Source of the DNA: Rhynochetos jubatus | Lineage: Eukaryota; Chordata; Aves; Eurypygiformes; Rhynochetidae | Assembly (NCBI GenBank): GCA_027574665.1 | Contig: CM050655.1 | Coordinates: 15,309,170-15,373,169, forward strand | Length of the DNA stretch: 64,000 nt | Direction of reading: 5' to 3' | Shown here: positions 53,101-64,000 of the stretch, one piece after another | Layout: each line of letters starts with the position of its first letter | Numbering within the stretch: position 1 is the stretch's first letter | Notes under the pieces: generated by a model | Database searches by the model: none | Seen by the model: the letters and a program-made list of their open reading frames with translations, nothing else | What the model was told of the DNA's origin: nothing | Translations under genes and position numbers: made by a program

Positions 53101-56100
53101 CCATGTAAAATTCAGGTATTTTTCTTTAAAATTTTAAAGGCCTATTTGGTTCTCTCAGGTACTTACTATGGTGAGTTTATAGCTGCAAAGTAACTATTGT
53201 TTATGTATTTAATTGCATAAAAGAAAGCAAAAATAGATGAGGAGTCAAACTGAAGTCTTCACTGTGCTTTATGTAAACAACAGAGTGCTTATTTGTACAA
53301 CATCCAATAACCCATCACCAATAGAAAGGCTTCCTAAATTGTGTTGTGTTTGCCCAAATTTCACTTGGCTTCCCAAGTTAATTTCCTAGAAGACCAGCAG
53401 AAATAAGTTTCAGCATCTCAGAGTTTGCAGACTCTTTATTTTGCTGTTCTTTCGGCAAAAACCACAACAGGATTTCTGCATTCAATATGAAAAAAATTAT
53501 AGAAAATGCAGAACATGCTTAACTAACATCTTGCTTTGCTTAACCTGATAGTCCAATAATACTGTTGTCTTTTAACAACTAGGAGTCTAAACCCCTAGCA
53601 GAGTTTCTGGAGGCTACAATGAAGAAGAGTCTGATTGCCTGATCTTTGGAGGAAATAAAGTTCACTCTACTAGAAAACAATGTTACTCTTTCTGTTAAAA
53701 ACAAACAAAAAAAGGCAAATAATCCAATCCCTCCAAATTTATTTTGTTACTTTAACAGAATCAGGTTATAGAATTAGGCTTTACTTTACATTTCGCTTGT
53801 CCCTCAGGCCATTTATAATAATAGATGCTTTTTACTTGACAAATATGTTCCAAAACAGCCATCCTTGAGATTAATGGTATGAGTTTTCTCTCTTTCACTG
53901 AAGACTGAGATTATCTGAGTCTGAAAAAAAAAAATAAATGCTGAGCTGCAGGATGTGTTTGCAATATTCAGCTGTTCATGAAATGTTACCATGTTGCTTT
54001 AGGTCCCATTCCTGAAGCAGGACTAAGCATCATCTGCCATTTGTGGTAGCTGGTTGAGAAAGCTCTCATACAAAGCTGTTTTTCAAAAAATTTGCAAGTC
54101 TGTATGTTGATGTATTACCTTAACCTGTTACAAAACTAAGCAATATATTAGTTTCATATCATCCATATATTATTACCAAAAAACTGTATTATAGCAAAAA
54201 TATATGTTACTACACAATTTTTTTTCCCTCCTAGTAGCATTCTAATCTCAGGAAATCAGTTATTGTTGGCAGGAAGTCAACATGACAAAGCAAGTAATAA
54301 GTGAACATGCTGACGGTTCTGATGTGTATGTGCAATATATGCAGCACACTCTGCTTAGATCAACTTTACTGTCATGTCCCTGGATATTTGAGGAAGAAGA
54401 TGAATGGTTATTTTTATCACTGCTAGCTATTTAAATGGTAGAATATGCTGGTAATTTATTAAAATGTTGTAAGAGCTTTCATTAGAGGAGATCCCTAAAG
54501 TTTTGGACTCTCAAGGCCCAAAGCACTACAGTGAAGGTATCCACAGTGTAAGTGGTGTTAATCCAGGTGCTTCTGCCAGCTCTGGGTTTGGCATGTATAT
54601 TGCCATTTAGTTCCATGATTTACTATGACCATGGGACTGCGGTAAAAGCTTTGACAAGTCCAGAAAGTGTGTGTTAAGTGTAAAGAGGTATTTCAAGTTG
54701 AACAGAACTTGAGACAGAAAGATGTTGAACAATTACGTTTTTCTTTGTAACTTTATGAAAATTTTGACATCTAAAATATTTTCTATGATCTTGTAATATA
54801 CAAATAACAACTCTATACAGTGTCCTTCTCCATAGTGAGTGTTACAAGTATAATAAAAATTTACCCAGGAAAATATTTTTCAAGAATCTCAGCTCATTAT
54901 TCTGCCATTCCTTAGTTCTTGCAGTGGTATCCTTGATCTCCACTTAGAACAAAGGGAGAAGGGAAGTAAAGTTAGTCACATTATATTACTCCATTTTATG
55001 TCTCGCTGTGCTTGAGTGACCACATAATTTCCTAAGCAACTAAACTTGTTATTTTTGATAGATTATTCTTTTGGCTCCAACCACTGTTGCTGTACTGCCT
55101 TGATAACCTCCTGCTGACCTCTGAGGGCTAATGCCAGAAGTATGAACTGGTGTATTATTATTGGAAAGGTAGGATTGGATGAAATAAAGGAATCGGAAAA
55201 CAAAATGATGATGGATTTGGCTTCAGCATGATGTCAGTTATTTCCTTCTAATTAAAAAAATAAATCATATACATAGTGCTATATTTACAGAATAAAAGCA
55301 TTTACAATCTCCAAGATAATTTTGACAGTTTGTGTTTTTTCCAAGCTGCTGTTGTTTCATGTTTTCTGCAGTGTGAGGCAGTACTCACACTGTACTAATT
55401 CACCTTTTCAGAATAAATGGCAATAATAATTAAACAAATTCAAGCTCAGGTTTTGGATTCCAGTTCAGCAGCAAATGATAATACTAGGAAACACCTATTA
55501 TAGTTAACAGATTTGCTAGTATTTTTCAGTGCTATGGCCTCATTAATATAAAATAGAATGGCTTATAGGTAAAAAGGTAGGTTAAACTTAATCTGTATTT
55601 TAATTGGCCAGTTGTAAACAGCCTTATTTTAAAAAATCATTTATTTTTCAAAGTAATTTCATAGAGGTAGTAGCTTTTCTTTCTGTAGCCTGGCTAAAGC
55701 TTAGCAATTTCTCATCATAAACTGTTTTCTCCTCTTCCTCCCTATATTAGCAGTGTTTTGCATTATCATTTATTTGTCCCGGTGCCGTATTTATCTTATT
55801 TGTTTTCTGCACCTTTTCATGATAAATTCACTTGGTTTGAAGCAGGTTGATTATGCTGCTTCTCTTCTGTGTGTTTCCAGCAGAATAATGTAGTTAACCC
55901 ACAGAAATACATGTAGTATTTTCCTGCCTCTTTTTACCAGGATAGAATATGCAACAAAGAGGAGGCAAAATTATTAAATTTAAATAAATGTTATTAAATT
56001 TAAATCTGTTTTATCAATTCTTTATATCAGATTGTATTTGCCATCCTCCAACCTCTAAATAAGAACCAAAGTTTGGAAGATGAACTAAAATCTTCTAATA

Positions 56101-56199
56101 TGTAGATAAGGCAGTTGTTTTCTCATGTGTGGGCTTTAGTTGGTGCTGCACACTAAAGCACAAGTCCTGTTGTAATCGATAACGTGAATAGCAAGTGTT
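50183..56199. other. Noncoding stretch without recognised repeats
   Basis: No gene was recognised over about 6 kb. A small direct repeat and hairpin at 52120-52165 is listed separately. A 15-bp AT-only word (TTATTAAATTTAAAT) is duplicated 20 bp apart at 55971-56005. Open frames such as 50429-50800 (minus, 123 codons) carry no recognisable domain. Confidence 0.5.
52120..52165. repeat. 22-bp direct repeat ending in a perfect hairpin
   Basis: TACTTTCACTAGAGATA occurs at 52120-52136 and again at 52142-52158, giving a 22-bp period. The second copy runs into TAGTGAAAG, so CTTTCACTA and TAGTGAAAG form a perfect 9-bp inverted repeat around a GAGA loop (52144-52165). It probably arose by local duplication; no transposon ends were recognised. 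Confidence 0.88.
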
Positions 56200-56270
56200 G
56201 AATAGGCCTAATGAGTGTAATTAGGTTTCATTAGCAATGACAGAAGTTACATATGCATTAAGGAGAGAGT
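56200..56270. promoter_or_regulatory. Candidate enhancer-like homeodomain-core cluster
   Basis: Within about 60 bp there are four homeodomain-type cores: TAAT at 56209, TAATTA at 56218-56223, ATTA at 56230 and ATGCATTA ending at 56260. The sequence is not simple repeat and not a known mobile element. Clusters like this are typical of conserved noncoding elements near developmental genes, but AT-rich DNA yields such cores often. No target gene is visible. Confidence 0.15.
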
Positions 56271-59200
56271 ACAGTCCTGACTGTGTGTCTAGATTTCCTT
56301 TCAGTGGAACGTAGCATTGCAAAATTTCATAACAGGGGCCTCTATTATGTACGGCAGTTACTGAATGAAATAAAATATGCTGAGCCAAATGGTTTAAAGA
56401 AAACTGGTTGAGAGGAGTGCTGTTTTCCTTGCACAGATACCTTTCCTAAATGAACATGACATCTGTGCTAGATGAAGGTCACAGTTTGGTATGAAACGTG
56501 ACTACTTGTCTGCTGTAATCCTCTGCAGGTAATGCTTTCAGCTGTAACTCTTTAAAGACTTGCCTAATCTCAGGATATTTAGGTCAAGGTCTATTTATAA
56601 GAACTGCAACAAAGACTTTAGGGCTTCCAGCTGAAAAGACAGACTATTTAAAATTAAAATAGATTTATGCTTGTGATTATTTGTAGCTACCAAACCCCTT
56701 GATTTTAGAAGGAGCATTGGTATGAGAAGCCACATCACAAAATTTAAAACATCAAACCAGCCACATTCCCACCATTAGCTTGAAAAGGATATAATAAAGC
56801 ACCGAAAATCTTAATTTTCAATCATTATATTTTTGTTTCATTTTGTGTTTCATCGGTAGGGTAGTGAATTGAACTTTCTCTGTTTCATTTTTCAGTCATT
56901 TCAGTTTCCACTTGTATCTTACTGATAGTTCTCTTGGTCTCAATTTCAAATTTATATTGTAAAATATATGCTGGTTTTGTTTACTTTTTCATAAAAGTAA
57001 TTCTTTTTATCGTTTTCAACTTCTTATCTAAATTAAGCGTATTCTACAGTTAACTGATAATGTCGTTTAGTTTATCATGTCTTTTTGTTTTTCAATTTTA
57101 GTAAAATACAGTAATGACATAGTTCTGATATGGAAGAGATGCAGACTGCAACTGCATAGTAGAATAGAGTTTAGTTTACTCTCCTGGTTAACCTGACCAT
57201 TGCAAACTGTTCACACAGCTTCAGTTAGGGATACCCAGCGGGTTATTTTAACATAAAATTTAGAGAACTTTCAAGTTTTTGCACGAATGGATCCTTGCAG
57301 TGGTGAACTACCAAAGAGATTAGGTCAGCTGTGGGTTTTATATAAATGAATCTTGAAAGCTTCCACGAGCAGAGATTCTGTAATCTCTCAGGGAGAACTC
57401 TTCTAGTGTTGCATTGACCTCTTATGGAAATTTTTTTCTTAATGACTGGCAGTGGACATGTTAGGATGGTATTCAGCCACCTAGTGAAATTTTGCATTTC
57501 AAACAATAGTTCAGTATTTGAAAAGTGAGCACAATGCAGTAAGTGCCTAATTACTGTTGTGTCATTCTTCTTGTATGTATTCTGATCCTTTTAATGTGAA
57601 TGTCTAAAAAAGCCACCGAAAATAAAAATATGATTAGATGGAAGTTCAATCCTGATTAATGCGAGTTTATCACTTCAGTATGTTTATGCACCATGTGAGA
57701 TTATGAAACTCTAGAAAGCTAAGGCACTCCATTCTACCAAAGCAGTTCTACATTTTTTCTTAGTTTATTTTACTGTAACATGGATGAATGAGTTGTTGAA
57801 TTCAGTTAAACATTTTGCGTATGGATATCTGACGCAGCGATTAATGGCTTGCAACCCTCTTGGCAGAAGTTGAAGTGTAGGATGGAGGCAGAGGAAAAAA
57901 ATCAGTGAAAAATATAGTAGGGTGAGTGGAAAAAAGACATGGGAGGTTTTGAAGAAAGAACACAAGGAAAGAAATACCAATTAATGTGAACACAGAACCA
58001 ACATGATATTGTCTGTAGGGACATACATTTTCCAAATCTACAAGGATTCTTTTCCCCTTTAAAAAAAATCATAAACCCACAAACTTCACCTCAATTCAGA
58101 AAGCACATTTTTAATTGGCTTAATTCAAATTGGTTTCACCAATCCGTAGCAGTCTGCAAGAGTACATATTTCTTGAAATACGTGCAGAAATAAATGTTAG
58201 AGTTTCGTTTAGAATACACTTAAAATATCATACTTATAAGTATATTGGAAGTTTGTTTTTAACTTTTGTTCTTCTAAGGCCCATAAAATAATTTGAAGGA
58301 CCTGGAAACTGAGGGGCTAATTTAGGATATGTTTGTCCACTTCTCCGATTATACAGGAAAAATGCTTTCTAAGAGAGATATTTAAATCCCCCACCTCATA
58401 TTAAGCTTTTCAAAAGTTTTAGCAAAGAGGAAGGTAATATTTATGCTGGAAGTAGATACGATGAAATGTGTATTCATTAGGAAATCTATTACGCTTTGTT
58501 GGACAACTCTTATGCATTCACTTCTCTTATTGTCAAACTTTGTCTTCTAAGAGAAAGGCTGTAAATCTCTTTGTTAATCCCATTAGCTAGCTAATCTGGT
58601 TAAACACAATGTGGCCTGATGCTGAGTATGTCCTTTGTGCTGTGGAATATTGTATAATACATTTAAAAAAAAAATCTTCAAGTCAGTATTATATGATGAG
58701 TTTTCATGGCATCCCATTGACACGAATAACTCGGGGAAAAGAAAATTTTTTCAAACAGATGAGATGGAAAATGGTAGGAATGACATACATAGCAAGGCAT
58801 GACTGAGGTTTGCTCAGGTACACCTAAATATTAGAAGATACCAAGTGCCAGGTTTTATTAGTAAATAAGCTTCCTCCACCATTTTGTGAGGACTGAGAAT
58901 GTGTAGAAAGAATTTTTCTGTCCCTGAAGGAGTAGAGCACATGATAAACAGATTGGTTAAAATCCAAAATACAGTTTTGTCTCATGAATCTTAAACTAGT
59001 CTAGGCTTTAATACCTTGCCAAACAAGTATTTGTCTGTCAAAGTCCACAGCCTGTTTTACCTTTTAAAAAGTTAATGGAAACATCCTTTCTGCTTCTTTT
59101 CATGTAAGGTTTGCTTTGTACATTGAGTATGTTCAATAAAATATTCCTTATTCTCCAGTATTTTGAATAATAGTGAAATGCCAAGACACATATATTCAGC

Positions 59201-61080
59201 CAGCCTTGCACAGAGGCTGGAACTGAGTAGTGTTTAGATAATTTGTGTTAGAATGATGTAAAAGACTGCTAAGATTGTTAAAGACACTTCTTTGAGTAGG
59301 CTGTCAGCTGTTGGCTTTTTGAAAAGGCGATGCTCTTTTACTCTTCAGGTCAGGATATATCTATGGCAGTCGAAATGTTTTAAGGGTGCATAACTGCATT
59401 CACATCTCAAACCCATGTGATACATCCTATCTCAGATACCTATCATTCCACTTTCCCAATCTATTTATTAGTGATTCTGTTCACTTTTAGCTTGTTTGGG
59501 CAATTGCTTTAGTCATTAATTTTGTGGACCCTGGTATGACTTTTTATTGGGAAGCATTGTAACAGATGATAAGGAAGCAGTTTATCTGAGCAGGCAATTT
59601 TAGCATAGGTAATTATGGCTGAAGAGGAGGAGACTTGGCAATGTGGCTTGCTGAAATTCAGAATAGTTTCAAGTATGGATTACAAAATATCTTTTGCAGG
59701 GAACATCTCATTCTCCTAACCACACTCTTCTCCCACAAACTACTGGTGGACTTAACTATTTTCCTTATCAACCTATTGCACACTTCCACATCCTGAAGTT
59801 AGGACCCTAAACTACTCTTGCACTCAAAGCACACCTGGATTTCCTTCCTTAATTTTCCTATGTCACTATGGCTGTGAGTTCAGGTCCTGCTTCCTGAACT
59901 GTGCTTCTCCTAGTCCTGTGGAACACAGAAAGGCAGACTTTGCATAGCCATGCATATACTCTGGAAATTTACCACATCTCAGTCCAGGCCTAATATCTAT
60001 GTGTGTGCAAACACTGATACATGGCTTAGATAAGTATGTCTCCCCTAATATTTGATGTGGATAGGAGGTGGTTCCTGTGTGGAAACCCTTTCGTGAAAGG
60101 CAGAACAAGCACATTTGCCACGAGCAGTTGTGGCAAGTTAACAGGCAGTGGAGAAGCAATGAACCAGGTAAGAATCTCAGCACTGGCAGTCAGATGCTGT
60201 CCCTGGTGATGCCAAACAGCCCAGCCATACCTGTTTAGGGTGATCTATATACATGGAGCACAAAACTTTTGTATCTAAGAGATGGAAGAATGTGTTTCAT
60301 GAAAATGTCTCTAAAAACTGTGGGAGGAGAGCAGAATCTGATAGAAAAAATCTAATTGGAAGAGACAATGGAGGAGGAAAGGCTACCTCTTCTTTCTAGC
60401 TCGTGGATTGTGATTTAATTAAGTTGTGAAAAGTTATTTAGGTTGGTATGGTGTAAAAATATCTAAATATTTTTGCTTTTACAGGTTCATAAAGGTTTGC
60501 AAGATATTTGCTAGTGTATGCTTAAGCTGGATACTGCTTGACAGGGACATTACACTAGGATAAGGATACAACTGGCTATTTAGTGTAAATTCAACTCGTA
60601 TCTCTCAGAGGAATTGAAATTTAATGTCACTCCAAATATCACAACATCAAACAAAATGAATTTTTCTTTGCCCCAATAACAGCTGTGCAGAGTTCATAAA
60701 AAGGTGTGCGCTGAGACAGAGTGTAGATAGGGTTTCTTTCACGTGACGGAAAGTGATCCTTTTACTACTATTGCATTATACATTAATTGCCTTGTTATGC
60801 TGTGACACCATATTGGAGCTAAGAACAATGAGCCAAACCAGATTATGTACTTTCTGGTTTGTTACTTATTCATAAGTTTCTTTGAGAGGTTTATTTATTT
60901 TCCTGCCCCCAACACCACTTTGCAATGTTTGCTTTTCGAACAAAGCAGTAAACACTTAAAAATGTGAATCTCAATGAGTGCCTTTGCAAACTGGAAACTC
61001 ACCGAGGTAGTTGTTGCTAGTTAGTAAATCAGCAAGGCCCTTGAGAGGAAGGTGTATTTCCAGATAGACAATCCTTCTAC
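56271..61080. other. Noncoding stretch, few repeats
   Basis: No gene or repeat family was recognised. The region is mixed in composition, with little simple sequence, and parts (about 58430-58600 and 59470-59660) look like unique conserved-type DNA. The minus-strand frame at 59866-60183 (105 codons) and a plus-strand GTAAGA donor after CCAG at about 60167 were examined and not called. Confidence 0.45.
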
Positions 61081-61290
61081 AGTAATAAACAGCTGCACTT
61101 TGAAACAAAGTAGAGGCTGTAAAAGAATAATTAGGCTGATGGAAATAGATAACAGACCAGGTTATTTTTGTGACATCTGAAGAGGTAGTGCAAATTGAGT
61201 TGCATATGATGCTATTTTAGATTTTGCACAAAGCAATAAATAACACTTATCTATTAAAATATAATAATTTATGAAATGAAATGGCAAATT
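61081..61290. promoter_or_regulatory. Candidate conserved regulatory element
   Basis: Several exact motif words are packed into about 200 bp. They are a CAGCTG E-box (61090-61095), an inverted SOX-like pair CTTTG-AAA-CAAAG (61098-61110), TAATTA (61128-61133) and an octamer-like TTGCATATGATGC near 61200. The stretch is not part of a recognised repeat. This is a motif-level guess; cross-species conservation is the real test. Confidence 0.18.
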
Positions 61291-63037
61291 TATTTTTGAA
61301 ATGGTTGAAATAGTATTTGGATTTTCTTTTCCACTCCAAATAATACAGAAGAATAGATGCAGGTTCTCATAATTTCATATTTTTCCATACATTTTGTTTC
61401 TCATAACTTCAAAAATTGGAACCAAATGTTTATTTTTAGAAGAAAAGGTTGGACAAAACCAGTTTATCCAGTTGATGAATGCCAAAGGACAATACTTTAT
61501 GCTGTAGGAATTACCATTTACCATGGTTTAAATAAGCTTTCTGAACTGAATAATGCTAGTATCTGTATTCACCAGAAAAGAGTAGTATATAAATATTAAT
61601 ATTTTTTCCTTAATTTTTAAAGTGCTTTAAGTGTTGAATGTTATTTTCTGCTCTCTGTGTGTGCCAGGTTTTTTGATATTTGGGAGCTTAATGTGTTAAG
61701 ATATCTGAGCAGGTGTTTCATTTTCACAATGCTGAACATAGACACAAGAAGTTCTAAGTTTGGATGCTGAAGATGATGGAAATTGTTTATCTTTTATAAT
61801 TTTTATTGTCATATCGCTCAATTTTACATGTGTCTCTGCATTACAACTCCAATAAATTGTATGTAACTTATCAATGAAAGCATGCAATATAATTTAACCA
61901 AAAAAAGAAGGGATTAGATTAAGTAGTCCGCTTTCAGTTGATTAGTAATGAATGGCAAGTTGCTTCCATATGGTGTAGAAACATACACATGTATGTATTA
62001 TAGAGCAAATTCCATGAAATTGTGACTAAAGTAGCTCTCAAGGTCACAGCTAATGCAACCTCATTGCAGTGACATTAAAAAGCTGTCTAATGCATGCTGC
62101 TAGATCATTGAAACTAAAGAGCTTGAAGTTGTCATACCACTAAAATAAGGATAACAAAGCTGGATGAGGAGGGGTTGTTGGTTCAAACTGGAGCTTGATT
62201 TGGCATGGGGAAAAAGATAATCCAGGTTCTCCCAATTTATTACTTGAAGTGGAAATTGAAATTAAAGTAAATTTCAGCTGAATCCACAAAGGGGCAGAAG
62301 AAATTTAAAATAAGCTTAAAGCTAATGTTTTCAAAAATGTTTGTATGTTTTTAAAGCAAGTAAAGCTTTCACACAGTTAAGGGTAACTGTAGTCTTCCAA
62401 CAGGAATTTCGAATGTAATAGGTCACAGATTCAAAACTGCACGAGGACTAGCAGAGAACAACCTGGCTCTTCAAACGAAGTGCCAGAATAATTTTTGAAG
62501 TAGACTATTCATGCAAAACTTGTATGGCCTAGTTTTCAAGTGTGTCAGCCCACATGGTGTGAAAGAAATAGTGTGAATGAAATGTGCATGCTATAAACAG
62601 AAAAATTTAAGAGCTAAATTTAAAGCTAAACAGAGCTGAATGCATACGCTGGGCATAGGCATGTTACATTACCTCTTGTTTAGCTCTGTACTTTGCTTCC
62701 TGCCTTTCCCCAGACACAGTCTTTCTCTTGTGTCTCAAAGATCTAAAGTCAGAGTAATACATCTGCTTCCGATAGGCCCACAAAACTTTGCAGTTAAAAA
62801 TTTAGCCTTAAAACTTTGGGATTATTTGGAATACTGAATCTTTAGTATTTATAATGTTTAAACTGAATAGTTATTTATGGAGGACTGAATAATACATTAG
62901 GGAGAATCTTCTGCCAGCGAGACATCTAGAATTAAAACACAAGAAAACACATTAAAGTTCTGAAATATAGATACTGGAAGATCATAATCTCACAGAAACG
63001 GAGGTAAATGTAAGGGAGTGAAGTTGTTCTATGCTTT
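61291..63037. other. Noncoding stretch
   Basis: No gene or repeat family was recognised. Open frames near 61357-61599 and 62640-62837 have no recognisable domain and no convincing splice borders. Confidence 0.5.
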
Positions 63038-63558
63038 TGTGGTGGGTTGACCCTGGCTGGAGGCCAGGTGCCCACCAAAGCCCTCTCTATCACTGCTCTC
63101 CACAGCTGGGCAGGGGAAAGAAAATATAACAAAAGGTCCTGCCAGGAACCAGCTCCAGCGTGAGCTTCCCACGGAGTCACAGCCTCCTTTGGGCATCCCC
63201 CTGCTCCGCTGTAGGGCCCTCTCTGGGCTGCAGGTGGGTATCTGGTCCTCTGTGACTCTCCTTGGTTGCAGGGACACAACTGGCATTACTGTCGTCTGGA
63301 GCATGGGCTGCTGGGGAATCTCATCTCTGGTGCCTGGATCACCTCCTTCCCCTTCTCCACTGACCTGGGGGTCTGCAGAACAGTTTCTGTCACTCCTGTG
63401 TCCCAGCTGCTGTTGTGCAGCAGTTTTTATCCCATCTTAAATATGTTATCCCAGAGGCAGGTCCAACTTGGAGCTGGGGAAGCTTCTCGCAGCTTCTCAA
63501 AGAAGTCACCCTTGTAGCCCCCTGCACTACCAAAACCTTGCCACGCAAGCCCAATACA
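63038..63558 (-). mobile_element. Avian endogenous retrovirus solo LTR (fossil)
   Basis: The plus strand starts TGTGGTGGGTTGACCCTGGC and ends CCTTGCCACGCAAGCCCAATACA, the two edges of an LTR family common in bird genomes. The TG...CA ends are preserved. By the family layout as I remember it, the U5 edge is at 63038 and the U3 edge at 63558, so the sense strand is minus. Flanks GCTTT (63033-63037) and GTTTT (63559-63563) look like a 5-bp target duplication with one difference, consistent with a solo LTR left by recombination between two LTRs. At about 520 bp it is shorter than many family members. It is GC-rich and carries short open frames on both strands that are not genes. No gag, pol or env lies in the window. 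Confidence 0.87.
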
Positions 63559-64000
63559 GTTTTATGGCAATCTGTATCCTTAACTGCCACTTGTAATCTG
63601 ATTTTGGGAATCTGCAAAATTCCCTGATTTCTTATGTTGTCCACTACCACGTGAGAGTGTTCTTCAAAGGAGTCTGAAATACTACTTTAAATTTTGCATC
63701 ACGGGCATGCAGCTTGAGTTGCTCTAGTTGAAGGCAAGAGTTTTTTTTGTCCATTAAAGTGTTTCCTATCATTGTAAAAAAAGATGAAAGCCTAAGCTTT
63801 TCATCAGTCTGCTAGAGGCAGTGTTTTGAGGATACGAACAAATACAGAATAAGCAAAACTAAGATTATAAAATCCTTATACTTTCAGTTTATGTCAACAA
63901 GAGAAAATGCTATTCTTATACTGAAAACACTTTGGTGTGTCAGAGTAATAACAATTTATCTTTTTTTTTTTTGCTGCGACAAAGGGATAGCAATGCACTT
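63559..64000. other. Noncoding stretch to window end
   Basis: Sequence beyond the solo LTR returns to AT-rich noncoding DNA. No gene or repeat was seen. A T12 run lies near 63961-63972. Confidence 0.5.

Noticed and set aside
59866-60183. 105-codon minus-strand open frame, and an overlapping plus-strand stretch ending in a good GTAAGA donor
   Set aside because: Neither peptide resembles a known family. The two strands compete and no acceptor of matching quality defines the plus-strand exon.
62932-63650. Cluster of overlapping open frames on both strands (83-115 codons)
   Set aside because: They lie in or across the solo LTR, whose GC-rich sequence has few stops. They are not genes.
1-64000. 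tRNA, rRNA, snRNA, CRISPR or bacterial-type operon signals
   Set aside because: No tRNA B-box context, snRNA core or spaced palindromic repeat array was found by reading. The window is clearly vertebrate noncoding DNA.

Overview
This window looks like vertebrate, almost certainly avian, nuclear DNA that is intronic or intergenic. The base composition is AT-rich by eye. All six reading frames are full of stops, and no frame outside a repeat reads as a recognisable protein. The bird assignment rests on four CR1 LINE fragments with the typical avian CR1 3' end (a tail built on ATTCTRTG octamers) and on two LTR fossils of families common in bird genomes. The LTR at the right end suggests Neoaves, but that is memory-based inference.

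Layout. Positions 1-40.4 kb are almost all single-copy-looking noncoding DNA. They hold two short minus-strand CR1 tails (about 2.1 and 6.5 kb), long A/T homopolymers, a 13-bp minisatellite (37.0 kb) and a 40-bp triplication (39.5 kb). Positions 40.45-41.58 kb hold the largest element, a plus-strand 5'-truncated CR1 with the 3' half of the reverse transcriptase ORF. This copy is decayed: it has frame breaks, and the catalytic ADD motif reads AND. Positions 44.87-45.19 kb carry the 3' part of an old LTR. Positions 49.92-50.18 kb carry a younger-looking CR1 tail whose last 60 codons are still open. From 50 kb to 63 kb there are no recognisable repeats, but several stretches look regulatory, with clustered homeodomain cores, octamer, AP-1 and SOX-like motifs. 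Positions 63.04-63.56 kb hold a solo LTR flanked by near-matching 5-bp direct repeats.

No host gene, RNA gene, CRISPR array, bacterial-type operon or novel system is convincingly present. The best hints of host exons are weak. Two short open stretches behind good-looking acceptors (7.4 and 8.1 kb) have compatible splice phase, and there is a possible 25-nt microexon at 15.45 kb. All three are offered as leads only.
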